From: Zantedeschia hybrid cultivar
Lineage: Eukaryota > Streptophyta > Magnoliopsida > Alismatales > Araceae
Direction of reading: 5' to 3'
NCBI GenBank assembly: GCA_030544215.1
Contig: JARZZO010000012.1
Coordinates: 40,959,194 to 41,023,193 of the forward strand
DNA length: 64,000 bases
Of the stretch, positions 1 to 10,412 are shown piece by piece. The stretch's first letter is position 1; each line of letters starts with the position of its first letter. The position numbers were made by a program, and so were the translations under genes. The notes beneath the pieces were generated by a model, which had not been told where the DNA came from, searched no databases, and saw only the letters and a list, made by a program, of their open reading frames with translations.

Positions 1-270
1 TACTTGCTTGGAACTCTTCCAGCACACTGCCCCTCTGTTCAATGTAAACACGAATCTAGATATTGACTTGCTATCATCTGGATCTGACTGGAAACTCGAG
101 TCAGTAAAGCCTCACAGTTTAAAGTCACCTCCTCCATAGACAAGAAACATATCCTTAGTTCTTCTCAAGTACTTAAGGATGCATTTAACTGCCTTCCAGT
201 GCTCTTCGCCTGGATCAGCCTGAAATCTGCTCGTAACACTTAGAGCAAATGCAACATCAGGCCGTGTACA
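1..270 (-). pseudogene. Copia RNase H N-terminal part (element A), out of frame with RT
   Basis: Translated on the minus strand this stretch gives the conserved copia segment joining RT to RNase H: a KYLRRTKDMFLVYGG-like run near 130-190, then FTDSSFQSDPDDSKS near 60-110 and the WKSSKQ run at the window edge. The equivalent, better preserved segment of element G is at 19990-20260. Relative to that copy a small deletion in the MYAMLCTRP region near 265-275 shifts the frame, so the RT ORF ends early at 240 and RNase H continues in another frame. The rest lies outside the window. Confidence 0.75.
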
Positions 271-1106
271 TAGCAGGCATACATGATAGATCCTATGGCA
301 GAGGCATAGGGTATTCTATCCATAAATGCCCTCTCATCAGGAGTCTTTGGAGACTGCTCCTTTGAGAGATTAATTCCATATCTCATCGGTATGAAACCTC
401 TCTTGGAATTTTCCATGCCAAACCTTTTGACTATGGTATCTATGTACAAGGATTGGGTCATTCCAAGCATCCTCTTTGATCTATCTCTATAGATCCGTAT
501 TCCTAATACGTAGGATGCTTCTCCTAAATCCTTCATGGAGAAGTTTTTTGACAGCCAGATCTTTACTGATGACATCATAGCTACATCATTCCCAATGAGT
601 AGTATGTCATCAACGTAAAGAACTAGAAAAGTGACTGCACTCCCACTGGTCTTTTTGTACACACAAGGCTCATCTTCATTCTTAATGAAGTCATAAGACT
701 TGACTGCCTCGTCAAATCTTATGTTCCAGCTCCGGGAAGCCTGCTTCAGTCCATAAATGGACTTCTGAAGCTTGCACACTTTATCTGGAGATTCTTTGGA
801 TGTGAAACATTCTGGTTGTATCATATACACCTCCTCCTCATGGTTATCGTGGGGGAAGGAAGTCTTCACATCCATCTGCCAGATTTCATAATCAAAATGC
901 GCAACAATGGCGAGCAGAACTCTGATCGACTTTATCATGGCAATTGGTGAGTAAGTCCCGTCATAGTCAATTCCTTGCCTTTGACGATATCCCTTTGCCA
1001 CCAACCTTGCCTTGTAAGTGTCGATCCGTCCATCAACACCGATCTTTCTTTTAAAGATCCACTTGCAACCGATGGGTACAATACCCTCGGGCAAGTCCTC
1101 CAAGTT
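240..1106 (-). pseudogene. Copia reverse transcriptase (RVT_2), element A
   Basis: About 288 codons of the copia reverse transcriptase, which copies element RNA into cDNA in the cytoplasmic particle. Visible motifs, numbered from the first codons: GCKWIFKRK (12-20), the first catalytic aspartate in QMDVKTSF (D78), SIYGLKQASRSW (115-126) and the catalytic LYVDDILLIGND box (D165 and D166). It is in the same reading frame as integrase and gag, but separated from integrase by an in-frame TAG at 1107-1109, and it ends in a shifted frame at about 270. It is therefore one domain of a broken polyprotein, not a separate gene. Confidence 0.88.
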
Positions 1107-2327
1107 CTAAACTTGGTTGGTGTACATGGACTGGATTTCTGAGTTCATGGCTTCTCGCCATTTCCCAGCTTCTGGGCCTTCTATGGCCTCCTGGTAGGTT
1201 TTAGGATCATCATCCTCATTATATTCTACCTTAGACTTACCTTCAGCAATATGTCCCACATATCGTTCGAGTAGTCTAAGTATTCTACCAGATCTACGAG
1301 GCTCATCTGTGTGTACCTGAACATATTCAGGAATTGATATCTCATCTGATGATAATGCAGCTGTTTGGGGATCTGGATCCTCTTCCAGTACTATTTTACT
1401 CTCACTGTCCTCCTGGAGAAGGTATTCCTCTTCCAAGAAGACAGCTTTCCTGGCGACAAACACCTTTTGTTCACCAGGATGGTAAAAATAGTATCCAAAG
1501 GTTTCCTTTGGATATCCCGCAAACCTGCATTTATCAGTTCGTGATTCCAGCTTGTCTGGATCATGCCTCTTTACATGAGCAGGACAACCCCAGACTTTAA
1601 CATGTTTAAATTCTAGTTTCCTGCCTTTCCATATCTCATATGGAGTAGAGGCCACAGACTTGCTGGGTACTCTGTTCAGTAGGTATGCTGCTGACTGTAG
1701 AGCATACCCCCAGAGGGACACTGGTAGTCCTGAAAAGCTCATCATGGATCGCACCATGTCCAACAAGGTGCGATTCCTCCTTTCTGATACACCATTAATC
1801 TGTGGTGTATATGGAGGGGTCAGCTGAGAAAGGATACCATTATCCTTTAAGAATTGTGTGAAGTTAGTACTCAAGTATTCTCCTCCTCGATCTGATCGAA
1901 GAGCTTTAATACTCTTTCCTAACTGCTTCTCCACCTCATTCTTGAACTCCTTGAACTTCTCAAATGCTTCCGACTTGTACTTCATTAAGTACACATAGCC
2001 GAATCTTGAGAAGTCATCGGTGAACGTGATGAAGTAAGAAAAGCCACCTTTGGCTTGGGTGGACATTGGACCACATACATCTGAATGTATTAGTTCCAAA
2101 ATGTCCTTGGCACGTTCTCCATGTCCAATAAATGGATATTTTGCCATCTTTCCCATAAGGCAGGATTCGCATGTTGCAAAAGATTCATAATCGAATGCAG
2201 TTAAGTAACCATGCTTGTGCAACTTTTGCAACCTGCTTTCGCCAATGTGCCCAAGTCTACAATGCCACATATAGGCCTGGTTCACACAATTCTTGCTCTT
2301 CTTAAGAGCATTATCAATCTGAAGATT
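1107..2327 (-). pseudogene. Copia integrase with GAG-pre-integrase zinc domain, element A
   Basis: Integrase inserts the cDNA into the host genome. The first 45 residues hold the zinc-binding HHCC set (H8, H13, C39, C42). The catalytic triad is intact: D69 in HSDVCGP, D132 in LRSDRGGEY and E168 in NGVSERRNRTL, which is the D-D-35-E spacing of the family. The C-terminal part (about 225-390) carries the copia-specific WGCPAHVK and GYPKETFGYYFY blocks. The ORF opens directly after a TAG at 2328-2330 with no frame change and closes at a TAG at 1107-1109, so gag-protease, integrase and RT form one frame cut by two amber codons. Confidence 0.9.
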
Positions 2328-3050
2328 CTAATAAGAAACATCTAATAGATATAGACCGTTGACTAAAGATGCTGAAGCTATTGATTTATTACCATAATAA
2401 ATCGAACAACTTCTATTCTCAATAGTCAACCTATATCCTATCTTGTCCAAACAAGATATTGATATGATGCTCTTTATTATGCTAGGAACATAATAATAAT
2501 CTTCTAAAAGTAAGGTGTCTCCCGATGGAAGCCTGAGGTTTGCTGTCCCAACAGCAATCGCCGCAACTTTTGCACCGTTTCCTAGCCTCAATTCCACCTC
2601 ACCTTGTCTCAGCTTGCGCTTACTTGTCAGCATCTGCAGATCATGGCAGATATGAGAAGCACATCCGATATCCAATACCCAAGATGTGGAATCTCTAACT
2701 GACAAGTTGATATCTATCATATAGATATCTGAAGCTTCAGACAGCTTCACTCTTCCATGAGCTTTATCATTAAGAAACTCCTTGCAGTTCCTCTTCCAGT
2801 GACCATACTGCTTATAGTATAAGCTGTCACCCTTCACTACTCTTTTATCTTTGTCCTTCGATCCTTTATCGTTAGCTTTCATCCCTGCTTCAGGGGCATC
2901 CAATGCCGATTCAGCAGGAGGATCAGCTCCAGGGACAAAGTTATTGTGCTCAGATCTGAAGACATTCTTCAGGTTTCTAAACCAATCCGAGTAGATCAGG
3001 TAAGTCAAAAGGGCATCAAGTATGCCACGGAGTGGGTTATTCGACGACAT
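2328..3050 (-). pseudogene. Copia gag remnant plus aspartic protease, element A
   Basis: A 240-residue ORF. Residues 1-35 match the gag N-terminus (MSSNNPLRGIL, YSDWFRNLKNV). The usual central gag (UBN2) domain of roughly 100-150 residues is absent and the sequence passes straight into a Lys-rich linker and zinc-knuckle region. The knuckle reads YYKQYGHWKRNC, so the first two cysteines of CX2CX4HX4C are lost. Protease follows at about 120-240, with active-site loop LDIGCASHICHD where the family has DTG or DSG; the Thr/Ser is replaced by Ile. All three changes argue against a working capsid and protease. The ORF continues in frame into integrase through a TAG. Confidence 0.85.
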
Positions 3051-3154
3051 AATTCCCTACACGAGATAAGTAAAATCTATTTAGTAGATGTTCAATTATT
3101 AAATTTTAAAACAAGACATGGTCTTTTGTTCAAGTTTAACTCCCACTAATTTTC

Positions 3155-3560
3155 GACGGACTGTATAACCCTCAGTTATACAGAACGGGAGACGCCGACA
3201 GTCTCCTAGTGGGGATCAGAATCTCAATGACTTGCACTACAGCCTTGTGGATAGCACAACAAACTGTAATACAATCAGAGAGCACCCAACTCATGGGACT
3301 TGCAACTCCTTGCAATATCTGATCATAGCTTCGGTCCCCAGAGATTTAATGGCCTTGTGGATAGCACAACAAACCACTAATTCTGGTCTACGCTAAGCAT
3401 CATTACGCGACGAGCATAGATTTGCATGCAGCCCTTGTGGATAGCACAACAAAGCTACATGGTTCCTCTATCCCGATCTATAGGCATCTAATGCCATAGC
3501 CACAGTTTCTCCTCCCAATTAAGCAGGCCTTGTGGATAGCACAACAAACCTGCCTAAAGT
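3155..3560. repeat. Four hairpin repeats with a fixed CTTGTGGATAGCACAACAAA loop
   Basis: The 20-base core CTTGTGGATAGCACAACAAA, preceded by C, occurs at about 3243, 3353, 3433 and 3528. Each copy is enclosed by a different short inverted repeat: TACAG/CTGTA (3238-3242 and 3264-3268), TTAATGG/CCACTAA (3346-3352 and 3374-3380), CATGCAGC/GCTACATG (3425-3432 and 3454-3461), and GCAGG/CCTGC (3523-3527 and 3549-3553). The core itself contains TTGTG-GATAG-CACAA. The array starts about 180 bases upstream of gag in element sense. A degraded fifth copy may lie near 3780. Confidence 0.85.
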
Positions 3561-4410
3561 GATTCGAATCCTATGACTATAACGATGGTGGACCACGCGG
3601 TAAGTTCTTAACTACTCGCGTTACGGCTTAGAGTTTATCTGAGGGTATTTAGATAACTTTTATCTTGGTCTCTCCTAGGTGATAGTATATAGATATATCG
3701 TATATATTTACTAAATACTATAACCTACTTTGATTCATAATCAAATGAAAAATAATGCATCTCATACATGTCTTTAGTGTGGTCATGGATAGCACAGTGG
3801 GTTTGACTAGAGCCAACAGTCAAACGCACACACAATCTAATTATAACATTTACATTAGATATCCCGCAATCACATAGGCTAGAGATCTCCATCTTTTCGC
3901 CTTCCTGGTTGCAGTTGTGGATCGTCCTCGCTCCTTCCTCGGTTGCCTCGATCAGATTACATTTAAATTCTAGAATTTACAGGTAAATTGAAGAAGGCCT
4001 TATGGCGAGTACAAGAGAGAGAGGGAGGTAGAAATACATCGGAGTATGAGAGAGAGAGGTGCGCAGACCTCTATTTATTAGCAATTAATAAACAATCATA
4101 CATCCACGATCCACACAATCCATTCATCACATGAACAATTAAATAAGTGCATATCCATAACCACGGTGTGTTTTAAACATCCACACATGATTCAGCGCAT
4201 CACATGGCTAAAACAAATGAGTTTTCAAAATAAATAATTTTGGCTTTCAAAAAGCTGAGATCCAATCAAAATTGGTATTTGAATTTCGAAAACTCATTTT
4301 ATTATCTTAACATGCAATTAAATCAAATTTAAAAGCAATAAACACACATCACATGCGCATACACTCCGAATTAATAATTCCAGATTATTCCATGCAAATT
4401 AGAACATTTC

Positions 4411-4960
4411 TAATAATCTAACACTTAGATTTAAACCCCATTAATAATCTAACAATTAGACTATTAAAGATTAACCTAACTTTTAGATTAATTCATCAAA
4501 ATTAATTAACAATTTAACACTTAAATTATTAATTAACTCTAATTATTAATTAACTACTAATCTAACTCTTAGATTAGTTAATTAATGTTAATTAGTAATT
4601 TAACATTTAAATTATTAATCAACACTAATTAATTAATAATTTTCATCTAACACTTAGATTAGTTGACTTAAAATTAATCATTAATCTTAACACTTAAAAT
4701 CAACAATTAACTCTAATTAACTGATAAGTGCTAATCTAACAATTAAATTAGTCAATTAGAATTAATTATTAATTTAACACTTAAATTAATAACTAACTCT
4801 AATTAATAATTAACAATTAGATGTTTTAATAACTAATAATCTAACATTTAGATTAATAATTATTAACCATTAATTTTAACACTTAAAATTAGACAACTAA
4901 AGTTAATTATTAAATTAACACTTAACTTAATAATTAACCATAATTAGTTAAGAACTAATT
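4411..4960. repeat. AT-rich array of short palindromes built on TAACACTTA
   Basis: Roughly ten copies of a 17-19-base interrupted palindrome: AATCTAACACTTAGATT (4415-4431), AATTTAACACTTAAATT (4511-4527 and 4771-4787), AATTTAACATTTAAATT (4598-4614), AATTTTAACACTTAAAATT (4871-4889) and variants. The inner TAACACTTA is kept while the flanking arms change in pairs (TC with GA, TT with AA). It lies in the leader of element A. Confidence 0.75.
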
Positions 4961-5341
4961 GTAATTAAAATGATTCACAATCATTTGTAAGCCCATTATA
5001 AAATTACAAAACATTTTTGAATTTTATTGAAATTAAAATTAAATTTTAATTCATTTTATAAATGGGCAAAGGGGAATTAAACAAGAAAATAGGGGTGGAG
5101 TTGGCTCAGCCGAATGGGCTGAGCCCTGGGCTCGAGCCCTGCCTGGCCTGGCTCTTGGCCTAGCTCGGCCAGGTCCGACCAAGCCCTGGACCCGGCCCGG
5201 CCGGTCCGACCGGCTCGGGACCGGGTCCAGCGCAGCGGTTCGCCCGCTCCTCCCTCCCCAAACCGAAAACCTAATTTTCTTGCAGGCCGGCGGTGGGAAA
5301 GGAGTAGCAGGCCCGCCCGACGGCCAGCGCCGGGCCCCGCC

Positions 5342-5412
5342 GGGCCCGCCGGCGTCGCCCCCAGCACCGGCGACGTCGCCCCCGGCACCGGCGACGTCGC
5401 CTGCGCCGGCTG
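5342..5412. repeat. GC-rich ~18-bp tandem repeat
   Basis: Three to four copies of a unit around CACCGGCGACGTCGCCCC, each holding the palindrome GGCGACGTCGCC, within the GC-rich block next to the primer site of element A. Any peptide read through it is a by-product of composition. Confidence 0.7.
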
Positions 5413-5832
5413 GCCCTCCGGCGGCGTCAAAACAAGCCGCCACAGCCCCTTTGAAGATCCCCAAAAACTGGTTTTTCAGGGTTTCAAAAAAAACCCGAGT
5501 TTGGGCTCGTTTTTCAGGACCTCCAAGGGCACTCCGGCGCCGATCTTGGTGACCGGTGGATAGAGGTGACTATCCTCTATAGATCCGGAGTCTCGGCCGG
5601 CCATCCCAACTCTTGGGAAGCGAGTACGAAGTTGCCGAAAACACCCCGTTCATCGTCCCACGAAGAACTCCGAAAACCCCAAAATAAAATCCGAAAAATC
5701 ACAGAAAAATAATCAAATTATTTGTGTTCATCTTATAAACACTATTCCGTCATTTTAATCGGATTAAACGCATGGAATAACTCAAGAAAAATCAATTTCG
5801 AAAACCGAAACGGGACGAGAAACAGTGAAACC

Positions 5833-5846
5833 TGGCTCTGATACCA
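5833..5846 (-). other. Primer binding site of element A (initiator tRNA-Met type)
   Basis: The plus strand reads TGGCTCTGATACCA; on the element strand this is TGGTATCAGAGCCA, complementary to the 3' end of plant initiator tRNA-Met and usual for copia elements. It lies one base from the LTR end at 5848. Confidence 0.92.
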
Positions 5847-5847
5847 C

Positions 5848-7399
5848 TGTTGGGTTTTCTCGGTTTCTCCGGATCGCTCACGCAGTGGAAAATAAAATTT
5901 TACAGCGATCCGTTTCCCATTTCGAAGAACTAAAAACAAGATAATCGGATTATCGAAGTTCTCACCGTGTGCGGATTCGAATCCGCAGCCGTTCGGTTCC
6001 GTCGGTGTGACACCGCAAGCCGCGCAAGCGCCTGGCCTCTAGCGAAGTCCACGCGATCCTCCCCGCGACAGATATCCTCGAGTTCCTCGTTCTTCGCAGC
6101 CCAGGAAGCCTCCGCCAGTCGCCGTAATAATCGCCGCAGCGCGCGGACGATTTCCCGTCGAACGGGATTCGAAGAAGCGACGGAGCATATCTGGATCTGC
6201 CTGGATGCCAGAGGAAGACAGAAACTGAGGAGGGGCGGCTAGGGTTAGCAGCAGCTTGGCCTGCTTAGCCCGTTCGCTATGTTTTATACTAACCGAGCGG
6301 TTTTTCATAAAAACCCCCGGTTTGTATAAAACCCACTTATTTATCCATCGCCTTGAGAATCATTTGCGTGTGACCCTCTAGGCCCAAGTACCAGTCCAGT
6401 TAATGGCCCAAAAAGCCTAGTGACTCCTCACTGGCTTTATTAATTAATTAATAATCCTTTATTAATCAATTAATCAATCGAATTGATGTCGCACATCGAA
6501 TTCGACCGGGCCTCCGATCACGTTGGGTGCCAAGCAACACCGCGTGAACCCGTAAGGTATTTGGGGTTAAGTAACCCACTCTTGGAACCTTTCCGCCGAC
6601 AGTTACTGCGTGGATATAATTCTTCATTTGTACAATGCTCTCGAGTCAACTCAGGATATGGCCAGCTGTCAAACCCTAGCCGGTCGACTCACTTGGATTG
6701 GATGCCGCTGATGAATATCGGAAAACTCCTTTCCCGATATTATCGTCCGCCCTAGCCAGGGACTTCCGCGCATCCTTCTTAGAGCATTCTCTCTCTAAGT
6801 ACCGAGAGCGAATGATTCCTTATTGACACACAATTCCCTTCGACGGTATTCCGCTGCACCCAATCCTTGGCGTATTAGAATCCCGTGGCTAGAGATTCGT
6901 AGACCAAGGTCAAAGTACAGAAGTCCACCGCCAAGGTGTCCTTGGTGTCTCAGGTCCGAGGACCATCCACGCAACTGCGACAATAGAATCAAGCTGGTTG
7001 ACAGTGAGGTACAATACCATCCAGCGATTCAGTCGGATCAGTTCAGTGAACTCATTCTCCAATGAGCACCTACAGATTCGCCTTAGTGTCTCTACACAAG
7101 TGACTTATGAGACCAGTCACCCTCATCATATGAGCAGGAGTAATCTGTACTAGTCTAACCGGATATCCGATGTCCTTCTCGGATATCCTCCGACTAGGAA
7201 CGATTAAGAATATGTGTGTTTAAGTGATCAGTCTCATTAGTATGATCTCATCATAATCTGATCACCATAGCACATATTCACGGACTTCATTATGAAACGA
7301 TAATTAACGCGATTTACACATAATGAATATTATGCCATTTTATTAATAATGAACGAGATTTACATTGTTAGATTGGCTTGTAGGCCACCTAAACTAACA
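5848..7399 (-). repeat. 5' LTR of element A (1552 bp)
   Basis: On the minus strand the LTR starts TGTTAGTTTAGG (7399) and ends AACCCAACA (5848), directly followed by the primer site. It aligns along its length with the 3' LTR of element G (20630-22200, opposite strand): both share the opening TGTTAG...GCCAATC, the segment that on the plus strand here reads GTTCAGTGAACTCATTCTCC, and CCCAACA at the end. ORFs across it are not genes. The bases after it (7400-7404, CCCCT) should be one copy of the 5-bp target duplication; the partner is left of the window. Confidence 0.92.
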
Positions 7400-8157
7400 C
7401 CCCTCCCGAGCAGATTTGTGGTGTAGCCAGCTTCGTAGGGGTCATCTGGCTCCCCTTCATCGGTCTCTTCCGACAGCAATATCCGTTTGTCAAAGATAGC
7501 ACCGGGACTTTCGATCAGCTCATCAATCTGTGGCGGCCACTTGGGCTCTGCAAGATCTAGAAATAGTCTGTTCAGTGCAATGTAGAGGTCTCTTAGATCG
7601 AACCACCTGTACCATTCACATTCAGGATCTTGGAATTTTCTCCTCTTCATAGGCCGCAGAGCCTCCAAAGACTGGTACGTAAGTAGTTCCGAGCAATGCC
7701 TGGCCAAGTCTCTCCCATATATATCATGGAAGTCAAAACACGAAGTAATGACCACCGTGTTGTCATGGCTAATTATGGGCCCCTTTACAAAATGTGTATA
7801 CAAGGTCCATGTTAGGGGATCCCAACCTTCTTTGGGCGGTGTAGACATTGTGTCCCAGATTTTCTGACCATCTTCATTCTCTGCTTGCTGAGCAATGTCT
7901 TGTTTCAGTTTTCTTGGCCTATAGCCCAGGCCGCTTCCAGGTGCTCCTCGGTGATCTTTGACAGGAGTGGTCCTGCCTTGTAATTGTGTGCCCAGACCTC
8001 TTCCAAGCTGATAGCCATTCTTCATCATAATTCTCCATCCTGGGGTACTCATGCACTTCTCCCTCTTTATGGCGTTTAATGGATAAGGAGAAATAGTGGC
8101 GGTTTTCAGAGGATCGGCCACTGGATGGTAAACCTGTAATACCGACAGAAAAAGTTG
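7400..8157 (-). pseudogene. G-patch segment of the element B polyprotein
   Basis: In frame with the protease ORF on its right but separated from it by a TGA at 8158-8160. The G-patch signature is clear near 8040-7930: NGYQLGRGLGTQLQG followed by GLGY, glycines at the usual spacing. G-patch modules are short glycine-rich nucleic-acid or helicase-binding segments; in this branch they follow the protease. Further left the ORF is acidic and ends in DDPYEAGY-like sequence before running into the LTR of element A, so its last residues are LTR-encoded and not native. Confidence 0.75.
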
Positions 8158-8811
8158 TCAGCCAGATAAAGAAGCAGGTTTGATATTCAAGGAATGAGCA
8201 GCAGCAAGGATCGGCATGCTCGTAACCTTAATGATTCGTCCTTTAAAGGGAAATTTGAGGCATTGATGATTCGTGGAGGGAATCGCCTCGAGAGTTTTTA
8301 TGTAAGGACAACCCAAAATGGCATTCAAAGAAGGGTCGATTTCCAGAATGTGAAATTCGACCTCAGCATGACTTACAGGGCCTAGCTCTACTTTCAAATA
8401 AACCATTCCCAGAGGGGAATGGGTGGAGTTATCATATGCTGTCACAGAGATGGGGCTAGGCAGCCATTTTTCCTTGGGCACACCGCACAGTTCTAGGGTC
8501 TTCGGAGGTAAAACATTGATTGAAGCCCCTGTGTCAACCAGGCATGCATCCACGGCCTTCTTGCAGATGTTGACCATGATGCTCAGAGCCATGCTTCTGG
8601 CCGCCGGCGGTGCTAGTTCCGATGTATGAAATGTAATGGAGGGCTGATCCCCCTGAGGAACTAACAGTGCTGTAATCTTTTCCACCGGCACGTCCTCGTT
8701 GACCATCACCTTCTGCAAATATTCTATCAGAGCTTCTTGGTGACTTTTCAATCTTTTGATCAGTTCAAGCATGGAGATTCGTGCCGGTGTTCGGTCCAGA
8801 TGTTTCAACAA
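8158..8811 (-). pseudogene. Aspartic protease of element B
   Basis: A 217-residue ORF. The active-site loop LVDTGASINVLPP is near residues 96-108 and the second conserved block, NAILGCPYIKTLEAIPSTNHQCLKFP, near 163-188. These are the two hallmarks of Tat-type gypsy protease, which cuts the gag-pol polyprotein. Upstream (8812-9780) the frame differs from gag, so at least one frameshift separates protease from gag. It ends at a TGA directly before the G-patch segment, in the same frame. Confidence 0.85.
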
Positions 8812-9782
8812 ATCATACTAAGTGCCTGGTGCACTCTTTTCATTGTGTGCTTCCTCCGGCGGCTGTGATGGCCGTCTCTAACTGTTGACTGAGGAAAGAC
8901 TTTGTTGAAAATTCTTCCACTCCGGAGCGCATGTTCCTCAACCGTGGAATATCCAGGTGACACTTTGAGTACCGCAGAGTTGGGTGGTGTAGGTGATGCG
9001 GGGTGTTGGTATGTAGGTGATGGCGTGGGGTTTGGTGGTGGCGGCGTGGTGCGGATTAAAGGTCTAGACGGTTGGATGGTGGACGGGTAAGTGATTGGTG
9101 TGAACGAAGTGGGGAATGGTACGCGTAGTAACGGTCTGGAAGGTTGGATGGTGTCTAGGTAGGTGGTAGTAGTAGCGGGTGAAGTAGGAAATGGTACGCG
9201 TAGTAGCGGTCTGGATGGTAGGAGGGGTGTATAATTGGTTTGCGGTAGGTTAGATGGTGGAGGCGTAGGAGTGTGGGGCGTAATGGGCTTGAGGAAAGCG
9301 GGTGGTGGTAATGGGTTATTGGGTGCGGGTGAGTGATACGCCGGTGTCGGTAGAGGGGTGATGGTAATGGGCTGTAGTCTGGGTATGTAGATGGTGCAGC
9401 ATGGTGGTTGTTCTGCGGTACTCGGAACATGACCCGTCGAATAAATAGAGGAAGAGTCCTCTATTCTCCACTGTTGCCCACGGTCAGCCTCAGACTGGCT
9501 GTTTGTCAGAATAGGGGCAACTTGGTTTTGGTTTTGATGCTCCGGGAGCGGGTTCTACACTATGCCCATGTTTGGTGGTGGTGCTGCTTGTGCTGGTGGT
9601 CTTGCTTGCTGCTGCGGTCTTCTAGCCTTCAAGGTTGATATGTATTTTTTCATTTCTTTCCAGTCTATGCCACCCTGCTCGTTGAGATCATGAATGTAAT
9701 CTCTAAATTGGAAGCAGGTGTCAATAGTATGCCCAGGTTGCTTATGGAAATAGCAATACCTAGACGTGTCGGCATTCTGAGG
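8812..9782 (-). pseudogene. Gag-protease linker of element B: CCHC remnant and proline-rich stretch
   Basis: No single open frame, but the minus-strand translation continues gag with a CxFHxxPGHTxxxC zinc-finger-like motif at about 9730-9770, then a Pro/Thr/Ser-rich low-complexity region rich in PPTP and LPSRPLLRVPFP. Stops and at least one frameshift interrupt it. It links gag and protease in Tat elements. Plus-strand ORFs here are shadows. Confidence 0.6.
9060..9225. repeat. Degenerate tandem repeat coding SRPLLRVPFPT units
   Basis: Two good copies and one weaker copy of a unit containing GGTACGCGTAGTAACGGTCTGG and related sequence (about 9119-9145, 9193-9217 and a diverged copy near 9050-9080), separated by variable GT-rich spacers. 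On the element strand the unit codes a repeated proline-rich peptide. Confidence 0.6.
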
Positions 9783-10412
9783 TCAAACTGCCTTTTCCCT
9801 TGGCAGGACTAAAGCATTAGCTGCCATTAGGGCAGTGAAAATGTCTGCCAAAGATTCTGGGAGGACTGGGTATTCTGCCCTCTTTGGGCCCGGAGGTCTT
9901 CTCTGCTGGCTGTAGTCAGCAGGAGGAGGGACATTATGATACGCCGGCGGTGCGCGCGGCTGATACTGCTGTTGTTGCTGGTACTGCTGTTGTTGTGGCT
10001 GCTGGTACTGCAATTGCCGTTGCGGCGGCTACTGTGGCTGTTGCTGTTGCTGTTGCTGGTTCGGCTGCTGGGGCCGCTGATATTGGGGCTGCTGATACTG
10101 AGGGTTTGGCTGCTGCCTGTACCCCTGCTGGTTCGGCTGCGGTGGCCTCTGGTACTACTGCTGACTCCTCACGAACTGAGGTGAGTTGTTGTTCATACTA
10201 CTGACTTGATCATGAGAGAGCGTGCCCTCAGTAGTTGGACCTGTGCTGGGAGCATTTGGCACTGTAGGCTTCTGAGGTGGAGGCCTGCTAGGTCTGTGAG
10301 GATCAAAGACGCTAGAGAACGTAACGTCCTTGAAGGCGTTCTGACAGTACCGTGCTCTTTCATAGAGCTCTGCCATGCTAGTCAGATTGTTCAGGGAGAG
10401 GACTAGTTTGAA
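9783..10412 (-). pseudogene. Gag C-terminal region of element B (glutamine-rich)
   Basis: Two in-frame ORF pieces (10155-10376 and 9783-10013) separated by stops. The first begins with the conserved MAELYERARYCQNAF block that follows the gag core in this branch. The second is mostly Gln, Tyr and Pro, then the conserved RAEYPVLPESLADIFTALMA block (about residues 45-64), which has an exact counterpart in element C (SYPPLPKSLADSFYALLA). A stop after PREKAV precedes the zinc-finger remnant. Confidence 0.75.
9958..10160. repeat. CTG/TTG triplet tract coding polyglutamine in gag
   Basis: Runs of CTGCTGTTGTTGCTG and variants on the plus strand give CAG/CAA-rich glutamine codons on the element strand, mixed with TAC (Tyr) and CCG (Pro). 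The same tract produces long poly-Ala and poly-Leu frames on the plus strand, which are not genes. Confidence 0.8.

Larger units (their letters stand above)
3051..5847 (-). other. Long 5' leader of element A (no coding content)
   Basis: About 2.8 kb lies between the primer site and gag. From the gag side it holds four hairpin repeats (3155-3560), a mixed segment (3561-4400) with a purine run near 4015-4065, a very AT-rich hairpin array (4411-4960), and a GC-rich block (5080-5430) next to the primer site. Open frames on both strands in the GC-rich block are compositional: they are Pro/Gly/Ala/Arg-rich and share no family motif. Element P has the same order of blocks (43740-48608) with largely different sequence in the AT-rich block, which supports a leader role for the layout itself. 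Confidence 0.7.
1..7399 (-). mobile_element. Element A: Ty1/copia (Angela/BARE-like) retrotransposon, 5' two-thirds
   Basis: Reading leftward on the minus strand there is a 1.55-kb 5' LTR, a tRNA-Met primer site, a 2.8-kb leader, gag-protease, integrase, reverse transcriptase and the start of RNase H, after which the window ends. The order integrase before RT defines copia. The long LTR, long leader and integrase sequence type suggest the Angela/BARE lineage (inference). The element lies in the G-patch ORF of gypsy element B, with the LTR/host junction at 7399/7400. The 3' LTR must lie left of position 1. Two in-frame TAG codons, one frame break and a gag deletion make this copy defective. 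Confidence 0.9.

Noticed and set aside
3155..3560. Regularly spaced identical 20-base repeats resembling a CRISPR array
   Set aside because: Only four copies, unequal spacing, in the leader of a plant copia element; flanking inverted repeats make RNA hairpins the better reading.
5833..5846. tRNA-Met-like sequence as a tRNA gene (also 32714 and 48591)
   Set aside because: Only the 3' 12-14 bases match and each lies next to an LTR end, so these are primer binding sites.
9884..10204. Long plus-strand ORFs rich in alanine or leucine
   Set aside because: They are the other frames of the glutamine-coding triplet tract in gag of element B.
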